A DNA stretch of 64,000 nucleotides from DATATV01 sp035551355 (GTDB taxonomy: Bacteria > Actinomycetota > Actinomycetes > Mycobacteriales > Pseudonocardiaceae). This document shows, one piece after another, positions 8,730 through 16,655 of the stretch. The stretch covers positions 4,795-68,794 of the forward strand of contig DASZNF010000068.1 in NCBI GenBank assembly GCA_035551355.1. Reading direction: 5' to 3'. The position numbers and the translations under genes are program-made. The notes under the pieces are model-generated. The model searched no databases, was not told the DNA's origin, and saw only the letters and a list, made by a program, of their open reading frames with translations. Each line of letters starts with the position of its first letter. The stretch's first letter is position 1.

Positions 8730-9652
8730 CCGGGCACTACCTCGGCGTCGACCTGGGTTCGACCACCGCGAAGGCCGTCGTCGTGGACGGCACCGGCGCG
8801 ATGACCGGGACCAGCGTCGTGCAGATGGGCGCGGTGAGCCGAAAGGGCATGCAGCGGGCCATCGACGCGGCGCTGGGCGAAGCCGGGATCGCCGAGCACG
8901 ACCTGACCGCGACCGTGTCCACCGGGTACGGACGCAAACTGGTGCCCGGCCGCCACCAGACCTACACCGAGATCACCTGCCACGCCCTGGGTACTGCGGC
9001 ACTGTGTCCCGGGGTTCGGTTGATCATCGACATCGGTGGCCAGGACAGCAAGGCGATCACCGTCGACGCCGACGGCCTGGTCGACGAGTTCGCGATGAAC
9101 GACCGGTGCGCCAGCGGCACCGGCCGGTTCTACGACGTGCTGGCCCGGGCCCTGGAATGCGATATCGGCACCCTCGGTGACCTCGCCCTGCGCGGCCGCC
9201 AGGACCTGGAAGTCAGCAGCATGTGCGCGACCTTCGCCGAGACCGAGATCGTCTCCATGCTCGCCGAGGGACTTCCGGAAGCGGACATCGCGGCCTCGGT
9301 GCATCGCGCCATCGCCGGCCGGACCCTGGCGCTGGTGGCGCAGGTCGGGCGGCACGCGCCGGTGGTCATGACCGGTGGGGTCGCGCAGAACCCAGCCGCC
9401 GTCCGTTATCTGGCCAAGGCTCTGGACCTGAACGTGACGGTGCCCGCGTATCCGCAGATCACCGGCGCGTACGGAGCGGCCCTGCTCGCCGTGGAGTCAT
9501 CCGGCCGGTCACCGTCCGATCGGGACGCGGACACCGACCGGGAATTGTTCCCCCACAACCACACCGGGTCGGAGCACTCGTGCGCGGACTGCGACGGGAC
9601 CGGGGCGGGGAAAGTCCATCTCGGATCGTCGATCGGTGTTCGCCCCAGCTGA
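8726..9652 (+). CDS. ATP-dependent activator (BadF/BcrA/HgdC ATPase)
   Basis: A 308-residue ASKHA-fold ATPase that in this family is an iron-sulfur homodimer or heterodimer driving one low-potential electron into the partner subunits. Motifs: VDLGSTTAKAVVVD at residues 8-21 (phosphate loop), DIGGQDSKAI near 101, NDRCASGTGRF with Cys near 128, SSMCATFAETEIVS with Cys near 167 (the two bridging [4Fe-4S] ligands), and MTGGVAQNPA near 215. ATG at 8726 overlaps the upstream TGA. Only one ATPase gene is present, whereas classical Bcr/Bad systems have two, so the activator is probably a homodimer as in hydroxyacyl-CoA dehydratases. The tail holds a further SCADC motif. Confidence 0.9.
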   Translation: MTGHYLGVDLGSTTAKAVVVDGTGAMTGTSVVQMGAVSRKGMQRAIDAALGEAGIAEHDLTATVSTGYGRKLVPGRHQTYTEITCHALGTAALCPGVRLIIDIGGQDSKAITVDADGLVDEFAMNDRCASGTGRFYDVLARALECDIGTLGDLALRGRQDLEVSSMCATFAETEIVSMLAEGLPEADIAASVHRAIAGRTLALVAQVGRHAPVVMTGGVAQNPAAVRYLAKALDLNVTVPAYPQITGAYGAALLAVESSGRSPSDRDADTDRELFPHNHTGSEHSCADCDGTGAGKVHLGSSIGVRPS

Positions 9653-9704
9653 GCGCCGGGGTTGGTTGACGAAGTTCGTTCTCGTCCACCACCCCCCGCA
9701 TCGT

Positions 9705-11159
9705 TCAGGCCGAGGGATCCAGGTAGATGGTCTTGAACAACTGGTAGCTGTGCAGGCCCTCCGGGCCCAGCTCGCGGCCGATGCCGCTGGACTTGATGCC
9801 GCCGAACGGCGCGGTGGGATCGTTGGCGTAGGCGTTGATCCCGATGGTGCCCGAGCTGACCCGGCGGGCCACCGCCTCCCCGCGGCCGGGGTCGGAGGTC
9901 CACACCGTGCCGCCGAGGCCGTAGCTGCTGGCGTTGGCGATCTGGACCGCTTCTGCTTCGCTGCCATAGGGAATCACCGACAGCACCGGTCCGAAGATCT
10001 CCTCCTGGGCGATGGTGTGGTTGTTGTCCACGTCGGCGAACACCGTGGGCTCGACGTACCAGCCCTGGTCCAGCCCCGCGGGGCGTTTGCCGCCGGCGGT
10101 GAGGCGGGCGCCTTCGCCCAGTCCCTTGGCGATGTAGGACTCCACCCGGTCGCGTTGCCGCGCGGACACCAGCGGGCCGACCTGAGTCTCGGCCTCCAGC
10201 GGGTCGCCGACGGTGAGGGAGGCGGCCAGGTCGGTGATGGCGTCGACCACCTCGCCGTAGCGGGATCGCGGGGCGAGGATGCGGGTGTTGAGCCAGCAGA
10301 TCTGGCCGTTGTTGAGCAGGGTGGCGGCGAAGAAGCTCTCGATGTTGGCCCGCAGGTCGGCGTCGTCCAGCACGATCGCCGCCGACTTTCCGCCCAGCTC
10401 CAGGGTGACCGGCCGCAGCAACGAACCGCAGGTCTGCGCGATCACCCGGCCGGCCGCGGTGGACCCGGTGAACGACACCTTGTCCACGCCCGGGTGCGAC
10501 ACCAGATACGCGCCCAGTTCCCGGCCGCCGGGCACCACGTTGAGCACGCCCGCGGGCAGTTCGGCCTCGATGGCCGCCTCGCACATCAGCATCGCGTCCA
10601 GGACCGTCTCCGGCGCGGGCTTGAGCACCACGGTGCAACCCGAGGCCAGCGCGGGAGCCAGCTTGAGGAAGGTGATCGCCTGGGGCACGTTCCACGGCAC
10701 GATCGCCGCCACCACGCCGACCGGTTCACGGATCACCCGGGAACTCCCGCCGAGCATGCCCGGCCGGGTCTCCTCCTGCGGGGTGTCGGCGACCATGCCG
10801 GCGTAGTAGCGCAGCAGCACCGCCGGGAATCCGGCCTCGAACTGATGGGCCAGGCTGATCGGCATGCCGTTCTGCACGGTCACCCGCCGCGCGGTCTCCG
10901 CGCCCCGCTTCTCCAGCGCGACCGCGAAGCGTTCCAGCGCCTCGGCGCGGCGGGCCGGGGTCCAGCGGGGCCAGCCGTCCGGGTCGTCGAACGCGGTGCG
11001 CGCGGCGGCCACCGCGGTGTCCACATCGCCGGTGGCGGCCTCCGGCACGGCGCCCAGGACTTCCTCGGTGCCGGCCGAGCGTACGGTGATGCGCTCGTCC
11101 GTGGCCGGGGCGGTCCATGCTCCGGCCAGGTAGAGCTGGTCATAGTCCAGTGTGGTCAT
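9705..11159 (-). CDS. NAD(P)-dependent aldehyde dehydrogenase
   Basis: A 484-residue class 3 aldehyde dehydrogenase-superfamily enzyme that would oxidise an aldehyde to the acid. Signatures: IVPWNVPQAITFLKLAPALA, FTGSTAAGR, the general base Glu near 254 in LELGGKSA and the nucleophile Cys near 288 in NNGQICWLNTR; their 34-residue spacing is the usual one. The family typically has T or S after the Cys, here Trp. It ends the P450 cassette, 17 bp after the alcohol dehydrogenase gene, so it likely takes that enzyme's aldehyde. A few dozen bases separate it from the convergent activator gene. The exact substrate is unknown. Confidence 0.92.
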   Translation of the reverse strand: MTTLDYDQLYLAGAWTAPATDERITVRSAGTEEVLGAVPEAATGDVDTAVAAARTAFDDPDGWPRWTPARRAEALERFAVALEKRGAETARRVTVQNGMPISLAHQFEAGFPAVLLRYYAGMVADTPQEETRPGMLGGSSRVIREPVGVVAAIVPWNVPQAITFLKLAPALASGCTVVLKPAPETVLDAMLMCEAAIEAELPAGVLNVVPGGRELGAYLVSHPGVDKVSFTGSTAAGRVIAQTCGSLLRPVTLELGGKSAAIVLDDADLRANIESFFAATLLNNGQICWLNTRILAPRSRYGEVVDAITDLAASLTVGDPLEAETQVGPLVSARQRDRVESYIAKGLGEGARLTAGGKRPAGLDQGWYVEPTVFADVDNNHTIAQEEIFGPVLSVIPYGSEAEAVQIANASSYGLGGTVWTSDPGRGEAVARRVSSGTIGINAYANDPTAPFGGIKSSGIGRELGPEGLHSYQLFKTIYLDPSA

Positions 11160-11176
11160 GGTCGGCTCTCTCCGGC

Positions 11177-12280
11177 TCACTCGTGCACCAGCACGATCTT
11201 GACCGCCTCGCCCCGGTGCTGGGCGGCGACGGCCTCGTTGATCTCGGCGAAGGGGCGGGTGGTGATCAGCTTGTCGAACGGGAACCGGCCGGCCCGGTGC
11301 AGTTCCAGCAGGTGCGGGATGAACACGTCCGGATCGCTGTCGCCCTCGACGATCCCGGTGATGGTGACGCCGAGGACCTGGGCCTGGATCAGGTTGACCG
11401 GCAGCGCCGTGTTCGGATCGGCGGGCACCCCGATGATGCCGAGCTTTCCGCGGTGGGCCAGGGAAAGCATGGCCTCCTCCAGCACGGACACCACGCCGGT
11501 GGTGTCGATGGCGTGGTCGGCGCCGTCGGGCAGAATGGCCCGGACCTGCTCCGACAGCGGGCCGTCGGCCGGGTCCAGCGCGTGCGTGGCGCCCAGCGCA
11601 AGGGCGAGATCGCGGCGGCCGGTGTGCGGCTCGACCACGATGATCTCGCTCAGTTCGCGCACCATCCCGGCCAGCACCGCCGACAGCCCGACCGAACCGC
11701 CGCCCAGCACCAGCAGGGAGGAGCCGGGTGGGCAGTTGAGCGAGTTGAGCACCGCGCCCGCCCCGGTCTGCACACCGCAGCCCAGCGGGCCGAGGATGGC
11801 CAGCGGCGCGTCCTCGCCCACCTTGACCACGTTGCGCTCGTGGGCCAGGGCGTGCGTGGCGAACGAGGACTGGCCGAAGAACGCCGAGCCCAGCGGCTGA
11901 CCGTCGGCGTGCAGGGCGCTGCTGCCGTCGGGCCGGGCGCCGCCGAAGTTGTGGGCCATGAACTCGTGGCAATAGGCGGGTGCCCCGGTCTTGCACTGTC
12001 CACAGTGGCCACAACTGTCGAAGCTGAGCGCGACCTTGTCGCCCGGCGCCACCTTGGTCACGGCCGAACCGACCTCGACCACTTCGCCGCTGCCCTCGTG
12101 GCCGAACACGCCGGGCACCGGGAAGGGCAGGTGGCCGTCCTTGGCGGCCAGATCGGTGTGGCACAGGCCCACTCCGGCGATGCGGACCAGGATCTCGTCC
12201 GGTGCGGGTGGATCCAGCGTCACGGTCCGCACGGTGAACGGGCCACCGATCTCGGTGGCCACCGCCGCGGTGATGTCCAT
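11177..12280 (-). CDS. Zinc alcohol dehydrogenase (aryl/allyl alcohol type)
   Basis: A 367-residue medium-chain NAD alcohol dehydrogenase. Catalytic zinc ligands are visible at C40 (GVGLCHTD) and H61-E62 (GHEGSG), with GPLGCGVQTGAG supplying the third Cys; structural zinc ligands are C90, C93, C96 and C104. The Rossmann motif GGGSVGLSAVLAG follows. The overall sequence resembles benzyl-alcohol and geraniol dehydrogenases (XylB/GeoA group) from memory. The ATG at 12280 has AAAGGAG upstream. Third step gene of the P450 cassette; it would oxidise the P450-made alcohol to the aldehyde used by the downstream dehydrogenase. Confidence 0.9.
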   Translation of the reverse strand: MDITAAVATEIGGPFTVRTVTLDPPAPDEILVRIAGVGLCHTDLAAKDGHLPFPVPGVFGHEGSGEVVEVGSAVTKVAPGDKVALSFDSCGHCGQCKTGAPAYCHEFMAHNFGGARPDGSSALHADGQPLGSAFFGQSSFATHALAHERNVVKVGEDAPLAILGPLGCGVQTGAGAVLNSLNCPPGSSLLVLGGGSVGLSAVLAGMVRELSEIIVVEPHTGRRDLALALGATHALDPADGPLSEQVRAILPDGADHAIDTTGVVSVLEEAMLSLAHRGKLGIIGVPADPNTALPVNLIQAQVLGVTITGIVEGDSDPDVFIPHLLELHRAGRFPFDKLITTRPFAEINEAVAAQHRGEAVKIVLVHE

Positions 12281-12316
12281 CGGAACTCCTTTGTTCAGGG
12301 CGGGGAGGCGAGTGGG

Positions 12317-12634
12317 TCAGCCGTTGGTGCCGGGGACGTCGACCAGAACTCCGGCGCAGTCCGGGCGCACGATGAGCTGGCAGGACAGTCGGGAGTGCGG
12401 CTGGGCGCCCTCGGCGAACTCCAGCAGTTCGCGTTCTTCATCGGACGGCTCGTCGAACTGGTCCAGGCCGGACTGCACGAACACATGACAGGTCGCGCAG
12501 GAGCAGCTGCCGCCGCACTCGGCGACGATGCCCGGCAGGTTGTTGCGCACCGAACCGTCCATCACGCTCTGTCCACTCGGGACGTCGATGTCGTGGGCGG
12601 TGCCGTCGGGCAGCGTGTAGGTGACTGTGGGCAT
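12317..12634 (-). CDS. [2Fe-2S] ferredoxin (adrenodoxin/putidaredoxin type)
   Basis: A 105-residue electron carrier. The cluster ligands follow the adrenodoxin pattern: C40, C46, C49 in ECGGSCSCATCHVFV and C85 in RLSCQL. It sits between the reductase and alcohol dehydrogenase genes of the P450 cassette, so it most likely carries electrons from the FAD reductase at 12650-13891 to the P450 at 13888-15213. Length is typical. An extra Cys at 44 lies inside the cluster loop. Expected in the cytosol. Confidence 0.93.
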   Translation of the reverse strand: MPTVTYTLPDGTAHDIDVPSGQSVMDGSVRNNLPGIVAECGGSCSCATCHVFVQSGLDQFDEPSDEERELLEFAEGAQPHSRLSCQLIVRPDCAGVLVDVPGTNG

Positions 12635-12649
12635 GCTCGTGCTCCGTGG

Positions 12650-13891
12650 TCAGGCGCCGAGGAGATCCCGCAACGGGACCTCCGGATCGGCGAGTTTCTC
12701 GGGATCCACCGGGCGGCCCGATGCGACGAGCCGCTTGCCGGCCATGAACTCGGCCGGCGAGTTGGCGGTCTCCACCGCGACGATCCCGCCGCCGTGGCGG
12801 ACGGTGTCCTGGTGGAACAGGGCGAACCGGCCCGCCGCCGGGTCGCCGCGCAGCACCGTGCGGGGCCGGGCCGGGATCAGTCCGGCGATCTTGAGTTTCA
12901 GGTCGAACTGGTCCGACCAGAACCAGGGGACCTCGGGAGCTGGTCCGGGGTGCCCGAGGATGGTGGCCGCGGCCTGGCCGGCCTGTTCGGTCGCGCTGGG
13001 GATGCTTTCCAGCCGGACCATGGCGTTGGTCAGCGCCACCGGGCGGCGGGTCAGGTCGCCGACGGCCAGGATGTGCGGGTCGCTGGTGCGCGCGGTGTGA
13101 TCGACCACCACGCCCTGGTCGCAGTGCAGCCCGGCGGCCACGGCCAGCTCGTCGCGGGGCAGCGCGCCGACCCCGACCAGCACGGCCGAACAGTCCACAA
13201 TGGATCCATCGTCCAGAACCGCTTGCCGCACCTCGTTGTCGGCGCCGGTGAGCGCGGAAACCTGCGCGCCGGTGACGATCGAGACGCCGTTGCCGCGGTG
13301 ATGCTTGGCCAGAATTTCCGACAACCGCGGGCTGCCCATCCGGGCCAGCACCCGCGACTCGCGTTCCACGATGGTGACCGCCACCCCATTGGCCCGGGCC
13401 ACCGCGGCCACCTCCAGCCCGATGTAGCCGCCGCCGATGATCACCAGCGCACGCCGCTCGGTGACACACTTGCGCAGAATCCGGGCGTCGCCCAAGGTCC
13501 GCAGGGTCAGCACCCCGGCCAGCTCCGCGCCCGGCACCGGCAGGGCCCGGGGCCGGGCGCCGGTGGCCAGCACCAGATGGTCGTAGTCACAGGCCTCTCC
13601 GGTGGCGGTGTGCACCCGCCGGGCGCCGCGGTCGATCCGGATGACCGGCTCGCCCAGCCGCAGCGTGATGTCCTGCTCCCGGTAGAACTCCGGCGGGCGC
13701 AGCCACTGCTCCAGCGGGCCGTCGGCGAACTTCTTGGACAGCGGCGGGCGGTGGTAGGGGTGGTCCAGCTCGTCGCCGAACAGGGTGATGGGGCCGTGGT
13801 GGCCGTGCTGGCGCAGCGACGCCACCAGGGCCGTTCCGGCGTGGCCACCGCCGACCACCACCACCCGCCCGCTCGCCGCGGCCTCGGTCAC
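12650..13891 (-). CDS. NADH-ferredoxin reductase (putidaredoxin reductase type)
   Basis: A 413-residue FAD protein. It has the N-terminal dinucleotide fold VVVVGGGHAGTALV, the YHRPPLSK motif, VLATGARPR, the NAD fold ALVIIGGGYIGLEVAAVA and the C-terminal FAD contact ILAVGDLTRRP. It would pass electrons from NADH to the [2Fe-2S] ferredoxin encoded just downstream. Its ATG overlaps the P450 stop by 4 bp, indicating translational coupling. The gene order P450-reductase-ferredoxin-dehydrogenases closely parallels the camphor operon. Confidence 0.93.
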   Translation of the reverse strand: MTEAAASGRVVVVGGGHAGTALVASLRQHGHHGPITLFGDELDHPYHRPPLSKKFADGPLEQWLRPPEFYREQDITLRLGEPVIRIDRGARRVHTATGEACDYDHLVLATGARPRALPVPGAELAGVLTLRTLGDARILRKCVTERRALVIIGGGYIGLEVAAVARANGVAVTIVERESRVLARMGSPRLSEILAKHHRGNGVSIVTGAQVSALTGADNEVRQAVLDDGSIVDCSAVLVGVGALPRDELAVAAGLHCDQGVVVDHTARTSDPHILAVGDLTRRPVALTNAMVRLESIPSATEQAGQAAATILGHPGPAPEVPWFWSDQFDLKLKIAGLIPARPRTVLRGDPAAGRFALFHQDTVRHGGGIVAVETANSPAEFMAGKRLVASGRPVDPEKLADPEVPLRDLLGA

Positions 13892-15213
13892 TCCAGCTCC
13901 AGGCGGACGGGCAGCTTGCGCAGGCCGCCGACGAAGTTGGTCTGCACCGGCTTGCGCTCACCGGTGACCGTCACACTCTTCAGGCGCGGCAACAGTTCCT
14001 CGAACATGATGCGCATCTCCAGTTTGGCCAGGTGCTGGCCAACGCACATGTGCGGCCCGTAGCCGAAGGCGATGTGCCGGTTGGGCTTGCGGTCCAGGCG
14101 GAAGGCATCGGGCTCGTCGAACACGTCGGTGTCCCGGTTGGCCGACTGGTAGAGCAGCATGAACCGGTCGCCGGTGTGGATTTCCTGGCCCCGCAACGTG
14201 TAGTCCTGGGTGGCGCGGCGGGTGAACTGCTTGACCGGGGACACCCAGCGCAGGCCCTCGTTGACCAGATCCGGGATCAGCGCCGGGTTCTCCTTCACCT
14301 GGGCCAGCTGCTCGGGGTGCTGGGCCAGGGCTTCCAGTGTGCCGGCCATGGTGCTGGAGGTGGTGTCGTGGCCGGCCGTGGCGATGGCGATGAACCAGCC
14401 GTAGGCGAAGGTCTTCGGGTAGTACTCGCCCTCGGCGTTCTTGGCCAGCGCGATGATGGTGGCCAGATCGTCGCGCGGCTGGGCCCGCCGGTCCTCGACC
14501 AGTTCGTCGAAGTAGGCGTAGAAGTCGTTGATCGCGGCCGACCACTGCTGGGCCGCGGCCTCCGGGGTGAGCGGCTCGACGTCCTCGCGCTGGGCGTCCG
14601 GGTCGGCGGTGCCGAAGAACTCCTGGGTCAGCGCCATCATCCGGGGCTCGTCGTCCTCGGGCACCCCGAACAGGCTCATGATCACGTGCAGCGGGTAGTA
14701 CAGCGCGAAGTCCTGGACCAGGTCGATGTCGTTGACGCCCGGGCGCAGGTACTTGTCCAGCGCCCCGCGGGCGAGGTTGCGGATGACCTCCTCCCACTTC
14801 TTGAGGTTGGCCGGCCGGAACCAGTCGTTGGCGATGTCCTTGATCTCGGTGTGCTCGGGCGGGTCGAGGTAGGTCAGGGTGTCCAGGATGCGCAGGCTGC
14901 CGCCGGTGAGCTGCTGGGTGAAGGCGTCGCCGGCCTGGTTCTGCAGGATCGGGTTGTGCGAGCCCTTGTCCTGGCCGCCGCCGCTGGTGAAGATCTGCGG
15001 CTGGCGCTCGATTTCCATGATGTCGGCGTGCTTGCTGACCAGCCAGACCGGATCGTAACCGTCCACAGTGGCCACCCCGAGCGGATTTTTCTCCCGCAGC
15101 CAGCGGTAGGCCTCGAACAGCGGCGTGTCGTCGCGGTGGCCTTCGGGCAGCACCACCTGCCGGGCGATCGCCTCCGGGATCGGGCTGGTCTGGGTGGGTT
15201 GCGTGGTGGTCAT
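13888..15213 (-). CDS. Cytochrome P450 monooxygenase
   Basis: A 441-residue soluble bacterial P450. The I-helix oxygen-activation motif AGHDTTSS lies near residues 279-286, ExxR as EGLRW near 318, and the heme loop FGYGPHMCVGQHLAK with the thiolate near C390. The ATG at 15213 has GGAGGG 3 nt upstream; an upstream in-frame start at 15237 lacks one. It heads an operon with its own reductase and ferredoxin plus alcohol and aldehyde dehydrogenases, so it probably hydroxylates a terminal methyl or allylic carbon that ends up as a carboxylate. Subfamily not assigned; the cassette recalls terpene-hydroxylating P450s. A large palindrome lies 33 bp upstream. Confidence 0.94.
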   Translation of the reverse strand: MTTTQPTQTSPIPEAIARQVVLPEGHRDDTPLFEAYRWLREKNPLGVATVDGYDPVWLVSKHADIMEIERQPQIFTSGGGQDKGSHNPILQNQAGDAFTQQLTGGSLRILDTLTYLDPPEHTEIKDIANDWFRPANLKKWEEVIRNLARGALDKYLRPGVNDIDLVQDFALYYPLHVIMSLFGVPEDDEPRMMALTQEFFGTADPDAQREDVEPLTPEAAAQQWSAAINDFYAYFDELVEDRRAQPRDDLATIIALAKNAEGEYYPKTFAYGWFIAIATAGHDTTSSTMAGTLEALAQHPEQLAQVKENPALIPDLVNEGLRWVSPVKQFTRRATQDYTLRGQEIHTGDRFMLLYQSANRDTDVFDEPDAFRLDRKPNRHIAFGYGPHMCVGQHLAKLEMRIMFEELLPRLKSVTVTGERKPVQTNFVGGLRKLPVRLELE

Positions 15214-15245
15214 GTTCCCTCCGGGTGACGGCGTCATCGCGCGTT

Positions 15246-15266
15246 CTGGTCCAATCCTTGGACCAG
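15246..15266. promoter_or_regulatory. Large palindromic operator of the P450 operon
   Basis: CTGGTCCAA and TTGGACCAG form a perfect 9+3+9 inverted repeat, 33 bp upstream of the P450 start. A matching half-site CTAGTCCAA (8 of 9) occurs in front of the adjacent LuxR-type gene at 16581, so this is probably the binding site of that regulator. Confidence 0.65.
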
Positions 15267-15355
15267 ACGGGCGTGGCCGGCATCACCCGGTGGGAAGAGA
15301 TTTCTCCCCCCGTCCTCTCCCGCCTCACCCCGTTCGGGAGACGGGCCGGACCGTC

Positions 15356-16549
15356 CTACGGAGACGGTTCGCGGCGGGTCAGCGCGTGGTAGCGGGCGAC
15401 GGCCTCGGCCCGGTTGGCCGCGCCGAGCTTGCGCAGCAGGTTCTTGACGTGGGTCTTGACCGTGCCGGGGGAGACGTAGAGGGTGGCCGCGATCTGGGTG
15501 TTGGTCTGGCCCTCGGCGAGGTGGCGCAACACGTCGCACTCGCGACGGGTCAGCTCGGCCAGCGGGCCGGCTACCGGCACCAGCCCGGCGCCCGCGGGGG
15601 AGCGGGCCGGGGACAGTGCGTCGCCGTCGAGGAAGCCGTCGATCAGGTCCCCGACCGAGCGGGCGTCCTCGCGCAGCCGATCGCGCAGCGCGGCCAGTTG
15701 CTCGTAGTAGGTGACCCGCTCGAACACGCAGCCCAGGCCCTCGGCGAACAGGCCGAGCAACTCCCGGTCGTACTCGTCCACCCGGTCGGTCTCGACCTGC
15801 TGGTCGGCGTGCAGCAGGCCGATCACCGAGCCGCGCCCGATCAACGGGGCGACCACGTAGTCCTTGGTGTTGGCCAGGTTGATCAGCCGGTGGTGCACGT
15901 GTGGGTTGTGCTGGGCGTCGTCCACCAGCACGGCGGTGCGACCGCGGACGACCTCGGTCTCGGGCAGCTCCCGGCCCAGCTGGCCGGGCACCGCGTTGCC
16001 GATCTCGATCAGCGCCTCGGCCAGGCTCGGGTCGGCATAGGCGAACGCGCCCCGGGCCCGCCACTGGGAGCCGCGCAACCGGGAGAACAGCGCGCGGTTG
16101 TAGCCCAGCCGGTTGATCTCGATCGGCACCCACTCGGCCAGTTCGGCCACCGAGGTCGCCACCCGCAGCCGGCCCAGCGATCGGTGCAGGTTGGTCAACG
16201 CGCGGGAACGGGCGTGCAGCCGGGCTTCGCGGATCGCGGCCCGGATCGAACCGAGCTGGGCCAGCACCGCACGCAGTTGCTCGCGGGCCGGGTCGTGGTT
16301 GGCGGCGATCAGCTGGTCCAGGCGTTCGGCGACCCATCGCTCGGCCATCCGGGCGGCGGCGTCCGCGGCGCGCAGGTCGGGGACCGAGCGCGGCGGCGCC
16401 AGCTCGGGGTGGGCGGTGAGGGTCGCGGCGACGTCCAATGCGTCGCGGGACTGCCGCAGGATCGCCTCGATCGCCTGGGGCGGGCGGTGTGCGGGGCGCA
16501 GGCCTCGCCCGGGCTCGGTCCGGCTGGGTGCGACCTCGTTGTCCACCAT
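15356..16549 (-). CDS. GAF-domain LuxR-family regulator
   Basis: A 397-residue DNA-binding regulator. A GAF-like sensory region spans roughly residues 130-285 (TAVLVDDAQHNPHVHH, DYVVAPLIGRGSVIGLLHAD). A C-terminal LuxR helix-turn-helix near 335-390 contains LTRRECDVLRHLAEGQTN and VSPGTVKTHVKNLLRKLGA. No response-regulator receiver domain is seen, so it probably senses a small molecule directly. GTG/ATG choice: ATG at 16549 has GAGGAGG 6 nt upstream. It lies upstream of and codirectional with the P450 operon (142-bp gap with the palindrome) and shares its promoter region with the divergent PucR-type gene. Confidence 0.88.
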   Translation of the reverse strand: MVDNEVAPSRTEPGRGLRPAHRPPQAIEAILRQSRDALDVAATLTAHPELAPPRSVPDLRAADAAARMAERWVAERLDQLIAANHDPAREQLRAVLAQLGSIRAAIREARLHARSRALTNLHRSLGRLRVATSVAELAEWVPIEINRLGYNRALFSRLRGSQWRARGAFAYADPSLAEALIEIGNAVPGQLGRELPETEVVRGRTAVLVDDAQHNPHVHHRLINLANTKDYVVAPLIGRGSVIGLLHADQQVETDRVDEYDRELLGLFAEGLGCVFERVTYYEQLAALRDRLREDARSVGDLIDGFLDGDALSPARSPAGAGLVPVAGPLAELTRRECDVLRHLAEGQTNTQIAATLYVSPGTVKTHVKNLLRKLGAANRAEAVARYHALTRREPSP

Positions 16550-16580
16550 CACCGCCTCCTCGCTGATCGGCACCCCTATT

Positions 16581-16589
16581 CTAGTCCAA
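16581..16589. promoter_or_regulatory. Half-site of the LuxR-type operator
   Basis: CTAGTCCAA matches the left arm CTGGTCCAA of the palindrome before the P450 gene at 8 of 9 bases and lies 31 bp upstream of the LuxR-type start. The right arm is missing. Candidate weak autoregulation site. Confidence 0.4.
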
Positions 16590-16605
16590 GGATCGTATTG
16601 TTTTT

Positions 16606-16618
16606 TTGGTCAGGCCAT
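16606..16618. promoter_or_regulatory. FadR/GntR-type operator box 2
   Basis: TTGGTCAGGCCAT, identical to the box at 33218, lies in the 106-bp divergent promoter region between the LuxR- and PucR-type genes. A TATTAA -10-like sequence follows on the plus strand. It links these regulators to the TGGTNNNACCA regulon. Confidence 0.6.
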
Positions 16619-16655
16619 ATTAATGTCGGGCGGGTTGGCGGAGTCTCGTGAGCGG

